This document shows positions 33,951 through 42,584 of a DNA stretch of 64,000 nt, piece after piece. Each line of letters begins with the position of its first letter. The first letter of the stretch is position 1. A model generated the notes under the pieces. It saw only the letters and a program-made list of their open reading frames with translations, was not told the origin of the DNA and ran no database searches. A program made the translations under genes and the position numbers. Location of the stretch: NCBI GenBank assembly GCA_035560555.1, contig DATMZF010000039.1, positions 37,510-101,509 of the forward strand. The letters run 5' to 3'. This DNA is from UBA11090 sp035560555 (GTDB lineage Bacteria > Spirochaetota > Spirochaetia > Treponematales > Rectinemataceae).

Positions 33951-34925
33951 TTATTTCTTACGCAGTACATCGATCGTTACCGCCGCTATGAGCAAAGTCC
34001 CCTTGATGAAGGTCTGCCAATAGGACTGTACGCTTATCAGGGCCATGCCGTTATTCAGTATTCCGATGATCATGACGCCGAGAAGTGTGCGCCACACCGA
34101 TCCTTCTCCCCCCTCGCTGCTGTTCCCCCCGAGGTAGACGGCCGTGATAGTATCAAGCGCATAACTTTCTCCCACCGAAGGCATCGCCGTTGAAGCCAAT
34201 CCCGTCATGACAAGACCGGAGAGGGCAGCGAGCGTGCCAGTCAATGTATATAAAATGAGCGTTATTCGCTTTACATTAATGCCCGCAAGCCTGCTCGCGA
34301 CGGGATTTCCTCCAATTGTGAACACATAACGTCCGAAAACGGTATACTTGCTTACAACCCAAATACCGACAAAACAAAGCAGCATTATCACGCCGGGAAC
34401 AGGTATGAGTCCGAAGATTTTTCCGGCTCCAAGGAAGGATACCTGTGAGCTCGAAGTGTAGATCGCCTGTCCATTCGTGCTGATGAAAGCAAGTCCCCGC
34501 ACCATGTTCATGGCGCCTAACGTGGCTATAAAGGGCAATACGCGGAACTTCGTTATGAGCAACCCATTGAACATGCCGATAAACATGCCCGCGGTCATCG
34601 CCGCCATCATGCTGAACCACCAGGGCATATGCGATTTTTCGATCAAAAGCGCGCAGACGCAGCCCGCGACGGCGATTATCGCTCCCACCGATAGGTCAAT
34701 GCCTCTCGTGATTATTATGAGCGTCATTCCCGCCGCTATTATCCCGACGATGGAAACCGAGGAGAAGATATTCATGAAATTCTTAATGGACAGGAAATAT
34801 TTAGACGCGAACGTGAAATATACGGACATGGCCACCATGAAGAGAATGAGAAAGGAGTCGAGGAGCCTCTGCTGATACCCCCTGTGTTTCTTCGTGTTGT
34901 GGGTTATCCCTTCTATACTCGTCAT
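33951..34925 (-). CDS. Sugar-type ABC transporter permease (RbsC/BPD_transp_2 family)
   Basis: The 324-residue protein has about nine or ten spans and the permease landmarks GIDLSVGAIIAVAG and the region GSVWRTLLGVMIIGILNNGM. It belongs to the ribose/galactose importer class. It follows the ATPase gene in operon 1 by 35 bases and has AGGATGG upstream. The imported compound is unknown; the neighbouring M24 and dehydrogenase genes suggest an unusual sugar or a derivative. Confidence 0.92.
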   Translation of the reverse strand: MTSIEGITHNTKKHRGYQQRLLDSFLILFMVAMSVYFTFASKYFLSIKNFMNIFSSVSIVGIIAAGMTLIIITRGIDLSVGAIIAVAGCVCALLIEKSHMPWWFSMMAAMTAGMFIGMFNGLLITKFRVLPFIATLGAMNMVRGLAFISTNGQAIYTSSSQVSFLGAGKIFGLIPVPGVIMLLCFVGIWVVSKYTVFGRYVFTIGGNPVASRLAGINVKRITLILYTLTGTLAALSGLVMTGLASTAMPSVGESYALDTITAVYLGGNSSEGGEGSVWRTLLGVMIIGILNNGMALISVQSYWQTFIKGTLLIAAVTIDVLRKK

Positions 34926-34960
34926 TTTATACCATCCTAAATAATTATCGCTTTTCGAAT

Positions 34961-36463
34961 TTATGACACTATTCCCAGGGCATAGCTGAGGAGCTTTTCC
35001 TGCGTGGCTTCCTCTCTCGACAATTCGCCCACGATTCTCTTTTCATGCATGACATAGATATGATCGGCGATGCTCAACACCTCGGGCATCTCGAGTGATA
35101 TGATTACTATCGCGACGCCACGTCTGCTGAGGTCTTCTAGTACCCGATAGATTTCGGAACGGGCGCCAACATCGACGCCGCGAGTCGGCATATTGAGGAG
35201 AAGTACCTTCGCGTCGTTCGCTAGCCATCGGGCGATTATGCACTTCTGCTGATTTCCCCCGCTCAAAGTGCCAATTTTCTGGTCTATGCCCGAGCAACGC
35301 AACTCCAGTTCGCTGAAATATTTCATCGCCAGGGCTTTTTCCTGTTTGCGGCGCACAAAGCCCCATCGGGAGGATAGTTTGGAAGGCAGCGCGGTGAGAC
35401 AAATGTTTTCCTCAACGGACCGGAGCGGCACTATAGCGTCATTTTTCCTGTCATCGGACACGAAGCCGATGCCGTGGTCGCACGCATCCTTTATGGTCCT
35501 GAGCTGTACCCGCTCGTTCATGATATATATTTCACCCGTATCTTTCCTGATATCCCCGAATATCGCCCTGAACACTTCGTTTTGTCCCGCGCCAAACAGT
35601 CCAAAGATTACGACAAGCTCACCTTCCTTCACGTCGAAACTCACGTCTTCAACAAATCCTTTCACACTGAGGTTTTTTACCGAAAAAAGGACTTTTTCCC
35701 CGACATTGCCCCGATGGACGAACATCGATGTTTTATCCTTTCCTATCATCATTTTTATGAGCTTTTCATTCGTGATATCGCTTGTCATCATTGTATCGAC
35801 GATTTCCCCATCCCGCATCACGGTTATGCGATCTGTCAATTCATACATTTCCGAAAAGCGGTGCGTTATATAGATTATCGATACTCCGGAATCTCTGAGC
35901 TTCCTCAACAGCACGAATAGCTTCGAGGTCTCCTGGTCGTTGAGCGCCGAGGTTGGCTCGTCCATGATGAGGATTTTCGCCCTTACGCTCAGCGCTTTCG
36001 CTATTTCAATGACTTGCTGCTCGGCTATGGTTAGGTTCGAAACCTTTGTCTTGATCGGTATGGCGACGCCCAGGCTATCCAACACTGCCTGGGCGTCGCT
36101 GTTAAGCGTACCCCAGTCGATCATTCCATTTTTCTTAAGCGGGTAATTACCGAGGAAAATATTCTCTGCGACGCTTATCGGCTTTACTACATTTATCTCT
36201 TGGTAAATCACCCTGATTCCCAGCCCCATCGCGATTTTAGGCGAACTAATTTTGACGTCTTTTCCATCAAACATTATGCAGCCATCGTCAAGGGAGTAAT
36301 CGCCGGATATAATTTTGATCAATGTCGACTTTCCGGCGCCGTTTTCCCCCATCAATCCGTGGATTTCTCCCTTTCTGATCGAGAAATCGATGTTCTTGAG
36401 CACACGGGAATCCCCGAATGATTTATTGATGCCTTTTGTCGTTAGGATATCTTCATTGCCCAT
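34961..36463 (-). CDS. Sugar-type ABC transporter ATP-binding protein (RbsA/MglA family)
   Basis: The 500-residue protein has two tandem ATPase domains. The first is complete (Walker A GENGAGKST, Walker B LIMDEPTSAL). The second has a degenerate Walker A (FGLFGAGQNEVF), LSGGNQQK and LLNMPTRGVDVGA, as is usual for this class, where the second site is impaired. It energises the permease encoded next. A hairpin lies between this gene and the binding-protein gene. The ribosome site is weak (GGGAAT). Confidence 0.93.
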   Translation of the reverse strand: MGNEDILTTKGINKSFGDSRVLKNIDFSIRKGEIHGLMGENGAGKSTLIKIISGDYSLDDGCIMFDGKDVKISSPKIAMGLGIRVIYQEINVVKPISVAENIFLGNYPLKKNGMIDWGTLNSDAQAVLDSLGVAIPIKTKVSNLTIAEQQVIEIAKALSVRAKILIMDEPTSALNDQETSKLFVLLRKLRDSGVSIIYITHRFSEMYELTDRITVMRDGEIVDTMMTSDITNEKLIKMMIGKDKTSMFVHRGNVGEKVLFSVKNLSVKGFVEDVSFDVKEGELVVIFGLFGAGQNEVFRAIFGDIRKDTGEIYIMNERVQLRTIKDACDHGIGFVSDDRKNDAIVPLRSVEENICLTALPSKLSSRWGFVRRKQEKALAMKYFSELELRCSGIDQKIGTLSGGNQQKCIIARWLANDAKVLLLNMPTRGVDVGARSEIYRVLEDLSRRGVAIVIISLEMPEVLSIADHIYVMHEKRIVGELSREEATQEKLLSYALGIVS

Positions 36464-36513
36464 ACAGTTTATTCCCGTAAAGCGAAAGCATTATTCTATG
36501 ACGCGATAGAGAA

Positions 36514-36544
36514 ATGGCCCCGTAAAGTGAATTCACGGAGCCAT
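36514..36544 (-). repeat. Stem-loop between binding-protein and ATPase genes of operon 1
   Basis: Arms 36514-36523 and 36535-36544 pair with one mismatch, and GTGAATTCAC (36527-36536) is an inner palindrome. There is no T-run. It probably protects the upstream binding-protein mRNA, a common way to get more binding protein than ATPase. Confidence 0.6.
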
Positions 36545-36582
36545 TCTCAATTCGAATCGATGCTGGCGCCATTAAAAAAAGA

Positions 36583-37629
36583 TCACATTCCCGGATAATA
36601 CTTCGAAAGGTTATCCTTCGTGATGATATCGAGGGGAGGTAACGTCACGAGCGGCGGCTTGACACCGTCGTTCAGGTGCTTCAAAACGAGCGGCAGCAAA
36701 TCCCAACCGAAGCGTTCAGAGAACTGGGCGACGGTTCCAATCACCGGCGATTTCGGATTTTTCAATTCCGGGAAGATGACGGGATTGGCTCCGAACGACG
36801 TAATGATCACATCGCTTTCGCGGCCGGCGGCTTTTACCGCGGCGAGCATTCCCAAGGTGTTCTGGTCTATATGGTTCCACATCATGATCTTGCCCTTGGG
36901 ATTGGCCGTCAGAAAATCCGCGGTTCTCTGTCGCGTGACCTCGGGACTTCCTTCCGTGCTAGTCTCAAAAACCTTGACATCAGGCATCGCTTTCTTTACG
37001 GCGGCGATGGCGCTGTTTGCGCGGATGATAAAGTTGACTCCAGCCTGGGGATGACCAGCGATGAAAAGGACCGGTTTCTGACCGGGCCACATTTTCAGCG
37101 CCGCGGCGACGAGCAGCTCGCCGCAGATAGAGCCGGCCCTCTCGTTATCGACATGGTATTCCGGGTCGATGTTGTTTCTTGCCTTCGTCTGTATGGAAAT
37201 CATCGGAATGCCGTTATTCGCGAGTTTTTGAGCGATGGCCGCATTGATGGATTCGTCCTGATTGAAATTCAGATAGTAATCCACGCCCGCGAGTATCGCT
37301 GTATCCGCATTGGACATCGCCCTGTTCGGATCCTGCTTATTATCGAATATCATGAGTTCAACGCCGTAATATTTGCACGCATCCACGATTGAGTCACGCA
37401 CGATTATGGAGATCGAGTTCTCGTCGTTCCAGTTGGCGTATCCGATCTTATATTTTTTATTGGCGAAGATGGTTTCATCAACATCGATTATCGCTGGGTA
37501 CTTTATATTCAGTTTTCCGTGAGGTATCGACGTCGCCGCCGGCGCTTTCGCGGCTTGCCCATAGGCCGCCATGGCGAATAAAAGCATGGATGCGATAAGT
37601 AGCAAAGCGCATTTTTTCCTTGCCTGCAT
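36583..37629 (-). CDS. Periplasmic sugar-type ABC substrate-binding protein
   Basis: A signal peptide (MQARKKCALLLIASMLLFAMAAYG) leads a 348-residue class-B binding protein of the ribose/galactose group (Peripla_BP_4). Features include YKIGYANWNDENSISIIV, a two-lobed layout, and ISIQTKARNN at the position of the sugar-contact loop. It differs clearly from the MglB-like protein of operon 2, so the two importers probably take different compounds. It is the first gene of operon 1, with AAAAGGAG before the ATG and a GntR-type operator in the promoter. Confidence 0.9.
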   Translation of the reverse strand: MQARKKCALLLIASMLLFAMAAYGQAAKAPAATSIPHGKLNIKYPAIIDVDETIFANKKYKIGYANWNDENSISIIVRDSIVDACKYYGVELMIFDNKQDPNRAMSNADTAILAGVDYYLNFNQDESINAAIAQKLANNGIPMISIQTKARNNIDPEYHVDNERAGSICGELLVAAALKMWPGQKPVLFIAGHPQAGVNFIIRANSAIAAVKKAMPDVKVFETSTEGSPEVTRQRTADFLTANPKGKIMMWNHIDQNTLGMLAAVKAAGRESDVIITSFGANPVIFPELKNPKSPVIGTVAQFSERFGWDLLPLVLKHLNDGVKPPLVTLPPLDIITKDNLSKYYPGM

Positions 37630-37704
37630 TTGGCTCTCCTTTTAAAAACTATGAAACACTCAGAGGACATACGCCCTCATATAACACAAATTTTTTCGCC
37701 AGCG

Positions 37705-37719
37705 TGGATCCAGGACACA
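37705..37719. promoter_or_regulatory. GntR-type operator copy 3 (operon 1)
   Basis: TGGATCCAGGACACA lies immediately downstream of and touching the -10 box. It sits in a 24-base block (37703-37726) identical to 43725-43748. On the minus strand the block reads as three 7-mers, TGTATCC-TGTGTCC-TGGATCC. Confidence 0.65.
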
Positions 37720-37747
37720 GGATACAGGCAATAATTCCATCTGTCAA
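37719..37747 (-). promoter_or_regulatory. Promoter of operon 1
   Basis: On the minus strand TTGACA (37747-37742), exactly 17 bases, then TATCCT (37724-37719). The same -35, spacing and -10 occur at operon 2. Confidence 0.75.
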
Positions 37748-37788
37748 GAAAAATTTATGATGAGGTTTGTAAGCTATACTCTGCAAAT

Positions 37789-37824
37789 AAAAAGGCGGCA
37801 TTCCAATAGGATTCCGCCTTTTTT
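37789..37824 (-). terminator. Intrinsic terminator of operon 2
   Basis: A GGCGG/CCGCC stem extended by A-T pairs, with a partly paired loop, is flanked by an A-run and a T-run. It lies 25 bases after mglC ends on the minus strand and separates operon 2 from the operon 1 promoter. Confidence 0.8.
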
Positions 37825-37848
37825 CAAATTTCCGAAAAGTCTCCGACT

Positions 37849-38880
37849 CTACTTCCGCTTGATGTACTTCTGGGAATCGATGGCCACGGCTAAAATGATG
37901 ATCATTCCCTTGACGATATACTGGACATAGGGATTCACCCCGATGAATACGAGCCCGTAGTTGATGATCTGGAACAAAAGGACGCCGGTGGCGACGCCGG
38001 GGACGGTTCCGACGCCGCCCCGCATGGATACGCCGCCGACGACGCAGGCCGAGATGGCGTCCAGCTCATAGCCTGATCCCAGCATGTTCGTGACGCTTCC
38101 CGTCCTCGCGCCTTCCAGGGCGCCGCCGAAGCCGTACATCAGGCCGGCGATCACGTAAATGACGATGATGTTGGCCACGACATTGACTCCTGACACCGTC
38201 GCCGCTTCCACGTTGCCGCCTATGGCGTACATGTTTCGGCCAAGCTTGGTCTTGTTCCATATGAACCACACGATGATGATGGCGGCGATCGCGTAGAGAA
38301 TGAGGTAGGGGATCCTGAAGTTCTCGAATTCGATGGCGCCCTGGGCGAAACGGCTGAATTTCTGATCGAAGCCGCCAATCGGCGACGAATCGTTCAACTC
38401 GTCGATATAGAGGGACTGGAGTCCGTAGATGACGAGCTGGAATCCCAGGGACGCGATGAAGGGCGCCACCTTGAGTTTCGAGACCACGATACCCTGTGCC
38501 ACCTGGAAAAGCGCGCAGAGCAGCATCGCGATGAGTATCGGCACGACGATGGGCAGCTGCGGCAGGTCGGGGAAAATTCGCTGGGAGTAATTGGCCGCCT
38601 GAAGCAATGATGAGGAGACGATGGCCGCCATGCCGACGCTCCGTCCGAGGGAGAGGTCCGTGTATCCCAGGACGATTATGCTGGCGACGCCCAAAGCCAG
38701 GACGATGCGCGACGAAGATTGCGTCAGGATGAAATAGAAATTCTGCAGCCTTATGAAACTTGGCTCTATGGCGACGATGACGCAGAGCAGAAAGAGCATT
38801 ACGAGATAAAGAGCGTTCTTCACGAGGAAAGCCGATAGTATCGCCTTTATGTCGCTGGCCTTCCGGTTATCCATAATCAT
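37849..38880 (-). CDS. mglC: Galactose/methylgalactoside-type ABC permease (MglC-like)
   Basis: The 343-residue permease has about ten spans, with GYTDLSLGRSVGMAAIVSSS, MYAIGGNVEAATVSGVNV and CVVGGVSMRGGVGTVPGV, all typical of MglC. The ATG at 38880 has GGGGAG at good spacing, 16 bases after mglA; the frame runs on upstream only as a shadow of mglA. It is the last gene of operon 2. The mgl name rests on the linked MglB-like protein. Confidence 0.9.
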   Translation of the reverse strand: MIMDNRKASDIKAILSAFLVKNALYLVMLFLLCVIVAIEPSFIRLQNFYFILTQSSSRIVLALGVASIIVLGYTDLSLGRSVGMAAIVSSSLLQAANYSQRIFPDLPQLPIVVPILIAMLLCALFQVAQGIVVSKLKVAPFIASLGFQLVIYGLQSLYIDELNDSSPIGGFDQKFSRFAQGAIEFENFRIPYLILYAIAAIIIVWFIWNKTKLGRNMYAIGGNVEAATVSGVNVVANIIVIYVIAGLMYGFGGALEGARTGSVTNMLGSGYELDAISACVVGGVSMRGGVGTVPGVATGVLLFQIINYGLVFIGVNPYVQYIVKGMIIILAVAIDSQKYIKRK

Positions 38881-38896
38881 TCGAGACTCCCCTTCT

Positions 38897-40387
38897 TCAG
38901 ATATACTTGGCGGCGAGGCGCAGGAGCTCTTCCTGGCTCGTCGTGGCGGAATCCACGACTCCGGCAAGCCTGCCGTTGCTCATCACCATGATCCTGTCCG
39001 CCACTCCCAGCAGTTCGGTCATTTCCGAGGATATGAAAACGACGCCGTTTCCCTTCTCCGCCAGATCGATCATGAGCTGGTATATTTCGTATTTCGCGCC
39101 GACATCGATGCCGCGAGTGGGTTCGTCGAGAAGCAGCACTTTGGGCGATGTAAGGAGCCAGCGCCCAAGGATCACTTTCTGCTGGTTGCCGCCGGAAAGA
39201 TTGACGATGGCCGCTTTCTGCGAAGGAGTCTTCACCGACAGAGAGTCTATGACCCATTGGGTATCCTTGGCGACATTCCTGTATTTCATGACTCCGAAAC
39301 GGGCATAGGCGTGAATATTCGCGATCATGGCGTTGAACTGGATATTCAGGAGAGGAAATATTCCCGTGGCCCTTCGTTCCTCGGTAACGAGTCCGATGCC
39401 GCGGGCTATCGATCCGCGCGGGTAATGTTTCGTGAGGGCCTGCCCGCCTATATGGATTTCGCCCTTTTTCATCTTCCGCAACCCGAAGATAGTCTCCACG
39501 AGCTCTGTCCGCCTGGAACCGACGAGCCCTGACACCCCGAGGATTTCGCCTTTAAATAGATCGAAGGAAACGTCTTCGATCGTAGGCTGATAGGCGCCGG
39601 AGAGATTTCTGACCTTGAGGACCACTTCATCCGTAGGCTTGTTGATCTTGGGCGGATACAGCCTCGCCAGGTCTCTTCCCACCATCAACGAGATTATCCT
39701 GTCCTTCGTCAGGTCGCCGGATTTCTCGGTGGCTATCCAGCGGCCATCCCTCATCACCGTCACTTCGTCGGCGATGGCGAGAATTTCTTCCATCTTGTGG
39801 GAGATATAGATGACGGCGACGCCTTCTTTCTTCAGCGTCCTGATTATGCCGAAAAGATGCTCGACTTCGTTTTCGGTGAGCGATGACGTGGGCTCGTCCA
39901 GAACGATTATTTTCGCGTTGCACGATACCGCTTTGGCGATCTCGACCATTTGACGTTCGGAGACGGAAAGCGAGCCTATTTTCCTGAGCGGACTCACGTT
40001 GATTCTCAGTCTTTCGAAAACGGCGCTGGTCTCGGACAGCATCAGCTTGTCGTTCACGACGATGCCTTTGACCGGCAGTCTCCCAAGCCAGATATTGTCC
40101 AGGACGCTTCGCTCCAGGACTTGGTTGAGTTCCTGATGAACCATCGAAACGCCATTATCCAGCGCCTGTCTCGGGCTGTCGAAGGAGATGGGCTTCCCAT
40201 CGAGGAGGATCTCTCCCTCATCCTTTCTGTAAATGCCGAAAAGACATTTCATGAGCGTGGATTTTCCCGCGCCGTTTTCGCCCATAAGAGCATGTACCGA
40301 GCCCGGTTCGAGGAAGAGCTGAGCGTTGTCCAGGGCTTTGACCCCCGGGAACCGCTTTGTGATGCCGCGCATCTCGAGAACGTACAT
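38897..40387 (-). CDS. mglA: Galactose/methylgalactoside-type ABC ATP-binding protein (MglA-like)
   Basis: Two ATPase domains in 496 residues. The first has GENGAGKST and IVLDEPTSSL. The second has the altered Walker A SGLVGSRRTEL, then LSGGNQQKV and LLDEPTRGIDVGAK. It powers the MglC-like permease. It is separated from mglB by 88 bases that hold a strong stem-loop. Confidence 0.92.
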   Translation of the reverse strand: MYVLEMRGITKRFPGVKALDNAQLFLEPGSVHALMGENGAGKSTLMKCLFGIYRKDEGEILLDGKPISFDSPRQALDNGVSMVHQELNQVLERSVLDNIWLGRLPVKGIVVNDKLMLSETSAVFERLRINVSPLRKIGSLSVSERQMVEIAKAVSCNAKIIVLDEPTSSLTENEVEHLFGIIRTLKKEGVAVIYISHKMEEILAIADEVTVMRDGRWIATEKSGDLTKDRIISLMVGRDLARLYPPKINKPTDEVVLKVRNLSGAYQPTIEDVSFDLFKGEILGVSGLVGSRRTELVETIFGLRKMKKGEIHIGGQALTKHYPRGSIARGIGLVTEERRATGIFPLLNIQFNAMIANIHAYARFGVMKYRNVAKDTQWVIDSLSVKTPSQKAAIVNLSGGNQQKVILGRWLLTSPKVLLLDEPTRGIDVGAKYEIYQLMIDLAEKGNGVVFISSEMTELLGVADRIMVMSNGRLAGVVDSATTSQEELLRLAAKYI

Positions 40388-40417
40388 ACGATCTACCTTT
40401 CCGTGGGATAACGCATA

Positions 40418-40455
40418 GGAGGAAGAGGAGAAGGTTCCCCTTCCCCTCTTCCTCC
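40418..40455 (-). repeat. Strong stem-loop between mglB and mglA
   Basis: Arms 40418-40434 and 40439-40455 form 17 positions with one A-C mismatch and a TTCC loop. It matches the position of the stem-loop in operon 1 and probably stabilises the mglB segment of the mRNA or attenuates mglA-mglC. Confidence 0.75.
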
Positions 40456-40475
40456 AAGGACTATTATCGCGTTGC

Positions 40476-41534
40476 CTACTTTACTTCGGTCTTGGCGTAG
40501 GCGGCCTCGGCCACGCCGACATTGGCCGTCGTGATCTCAAAGTAGGGCATTCGAACATCGCGGAACGCGCCGACTTTTCCGACCTTAACGCCCGTCATCG
40601 GTTCGATGCCGCGGACCAGGTTCGCCGCGATGGTGAGTATGGCTTCGGCTTCGAAGTTGGGGTCCGACAGGACCGACCCGAGCATTATACCATCCTTGAT
40701 GAGGGGCACAACCGTGGAAAGCGCGTTGATGCCGACGACGCCCATGTATTTCTTCCCGGTGAAGTAACCGGCCGATTTCAGGGCTTCCACCGCGCCGAGC
40801 GCCATGGCGTCGTTGTTGCAGATCACCATTTCGGTCTTGTCGCCGAACCTGCCGAGCCAGGTTTCCATGATGTTCTTCGCCTCGTCGGTCTTGAAGTTGG
40901 CGGGCTGGAGCGCCAGCTGTTCGGTCGCGAATCCGGCCTTCTGCATGGTCTCGACCACCAGCTTGGTGCGCGCTTCGGCATCGGGATGCCCGGGGGTGCC
41001 CTTCAGAACCACATACTGCATTTTACCGTCCTTGTTCTTGTCGAGGGACGGCTTGTTCTTCCACGCGTTCATGATGAGCTGAGCCTGGATGACGCCCGAT
41101 TCCTCCGGCGTCGTTCCGACATACCAGGTCTTGTCGTAGCTGAGGATGTCGGCCGAGTCCGGGCACCTGTTGAAGAAGACGACGGGGATTTTCCTGGCCT
41201 TGGCTTTCGCGATCATCGTCGACGCCGCTTTCGGATCCACGGGGTTGATGGCCAATACATCGTAACCTTTGGCGATCAACGTATCGATCTGGTCGTTCTG
41301 CGTCGGCTGATCGTTGCGGGAATCGAAATATTCCACGCTGACATTGGGACCTAGGCTGTTTTCGAACGCCTTCATGCCGCCGCGCATGTAGGAAAGATAG
41401 GTGTTCGAGAAATCGAAGAACACGACGGCGACTTTCACCGGCTTCGCCGAGGCGCTCTTGGACGCCTGGGACCATACCGGAGCGATGGAAAGACACAGCA
41501 GCGCGGCCAGAAAAAACGCAATACCTTTTTTCAT
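40476..41534 (-). CDS. mglB: Galactose/glucose-binding periplasmic protein (MglB-like)
   Basis: A signal peptide (MKKGIAFFLAALLCLSIAPVWS) precedes a 330-residue binding protein that follows E. coli MglB closely. VVFFNRCPDSADILSYDK, WYVGTTPEESG, the calcium loop DKNKDGKMQ, LKGTPGHPDAEARTK and ICNNDAMALGAVEAL are all recognisable. This is the best basis for naming the transporter, although the real ligand could be another hexose or hexoside given the dehydrogenase and mutarotase-like genes upstream. The ligand-contact aromatics cannot be assigned reliably by eye. Confidence 0.92.
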   Translation of the reverse strand: MKKGIAFFLAALLCLSIAPVWSQASKSASAKPVKVAVVFFDFSNTYLSYMRGGMKAFENSLGPNVSVEYFDSRNDQPTQNDQIDTLIAKGYDVLAINPVDPKAASTMIAKAKARKIPVVFFNRCPDSADILSYDKTWYVGTTPEESGVIQAQLIMNAWKNKPSLDKNKDGKMQYVVLKGTPGHPDAEARTKLVVETMQKAGFATEQLALQPANFKTDEAKNIMETWLGRFGDKTEMVICNNDAMALGAVEALKSAGYFTGKKYMGVVGINALSTVVPLIKDGIMLGSVLSDPNFEAEAILTIAANLVRGIEPMTGVKVGKVGAFRDVRMPYFEITTANVGVAEAAYAKTEVK

Positions 41535-41606
41535 ACTTCCTGCCTCCTGAAACAGACTTCACTCATTTCCGCGTCGGTTCACCAAAGAACCGCCGCTATA
41601 GCTACC

Positions 41607-42584
41607 CTATGGGGCGACTATCAATTCATCGGAGAAAATCGAATCGACCAATGTAGACAACCGGCCTTCATCCGCCGCATCGTACGCCCTTATGGCTTCT
41701 GCTGGATCATCGATCGGACAAAGCTGCCAGGTTTCAACCTGTTCCACCGATTCGCCCGGAGGAACGATTTTCAGCGGCGACATCGTTTCCATCTCCACCA
41801 TTCGATCGTCCGTGAAGGTTTCGTAGGAAACGCCGAAGTCCGGATATTCGGCCGCTGGATCGTGCCTGTACGAGACGAGGAAACACAGTCCCTTATTGAG
41901 GTAACAAGCCCAGCCGTTTTCATTGTTGATGCCGATTTTCAGCGGCGACTCGTTGAGCGCATCCTGCTTCAGAAAAATATGGCGCGCGCCCCAGAACACT
42001 CTCGCGTCCCTCATGCTCGAATAGGGCCAGAGCGATATGTGGCGGTTGGGGAGCACGCCGGTCTTGCTCGCCGTCTGGGGAATAATCTCGAGTCCGCCCG
42101 CATCCACGCTCGTGATGGACCATGCCGCCATTCTCTTAGGCGCCGCCCCCATGTTCTCGATGTTATGGCGTATCATCACCCTGGAAGACGTTTCGTCGAG
42201 CCTCACCTCCGTGGTGACCCTGACACCTGTTTCCCTCCGCGGTCTGGGAATGAAGCGTGCTCCATTTTCGATATGTTCGAAGGCGACAGGCTCGTTGTCG
42301 GGATAGAAGGCCAGTGGAAAGTTATGCGGCGCAACCCAGAGCCTGTTGCCGCCATAGATGTTCCAGAAGGCTCCGGGATAGAAGCGGTCATCGAAGTCTT
42401 CGCCTCTTTTGACGTAGTCTGGATCGCGGTTGAAAAACATGACATTGGGGCCATCGCCGAGCGCATAGTGAATGATCCTGGGACCATAGTCCAGCGAAAC
42501 GTAAAGCGTCGCCGTTTCATTAGAGATGCGAAGGCAACGGCCATATTCGGAATGAATGGCCTCTTCGACCTTCACTCTGGACAT
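41607..42584 (-). CDS. Aldose-epimerase-fold protein (galactose mutarotase-like, DUF4380 type)
   Basis: The 325-residue beta-rich protein has YVSLDYGPRIIHYALGDG near residue 30 and GAFWNIYGGNRLWVAPH near 95, which resemble the beta-supersandwich of mutarotase-like proteins. Later come RHNIENMG and the AAWSITSVDAGG strand. It probably acts on the anomeric form or on a derivative of the imported sugar. Its ATG shares a base with the zinc dehydrogenase stop (TGATG), so expression is coupled. The function is inferred from fold and context. Confidence 0.65.
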   Translation of the reverse strand: MSRVKVEEAIHSEYGRCLRISNETATLYVSLDYGPRIIHYALGDGPNVMFFNRDPDYVKRGEDFDDRFYPGAFWNIYGGNRLWVAPHNFPLAFYPDNEPVAFEHIENGARFIPRPRRETGVRVTTEVRLDETSSRVMIRHNIENMGAAPKRMAAWSITSVDAGGLEIIPQTASKTGVLPNRHISLWPYSSMRDARVFWGARHIFLKQDALNESPLKIGINNENGWACYLNKGLCFLVSYRHDPAAEYPDFGVSYETFTDDRMVEMETMSPLKIVPPGESVEQVETWQLCPIDDPAEAIRAYDAADEGRLSTLVDSIFSDELIVAP

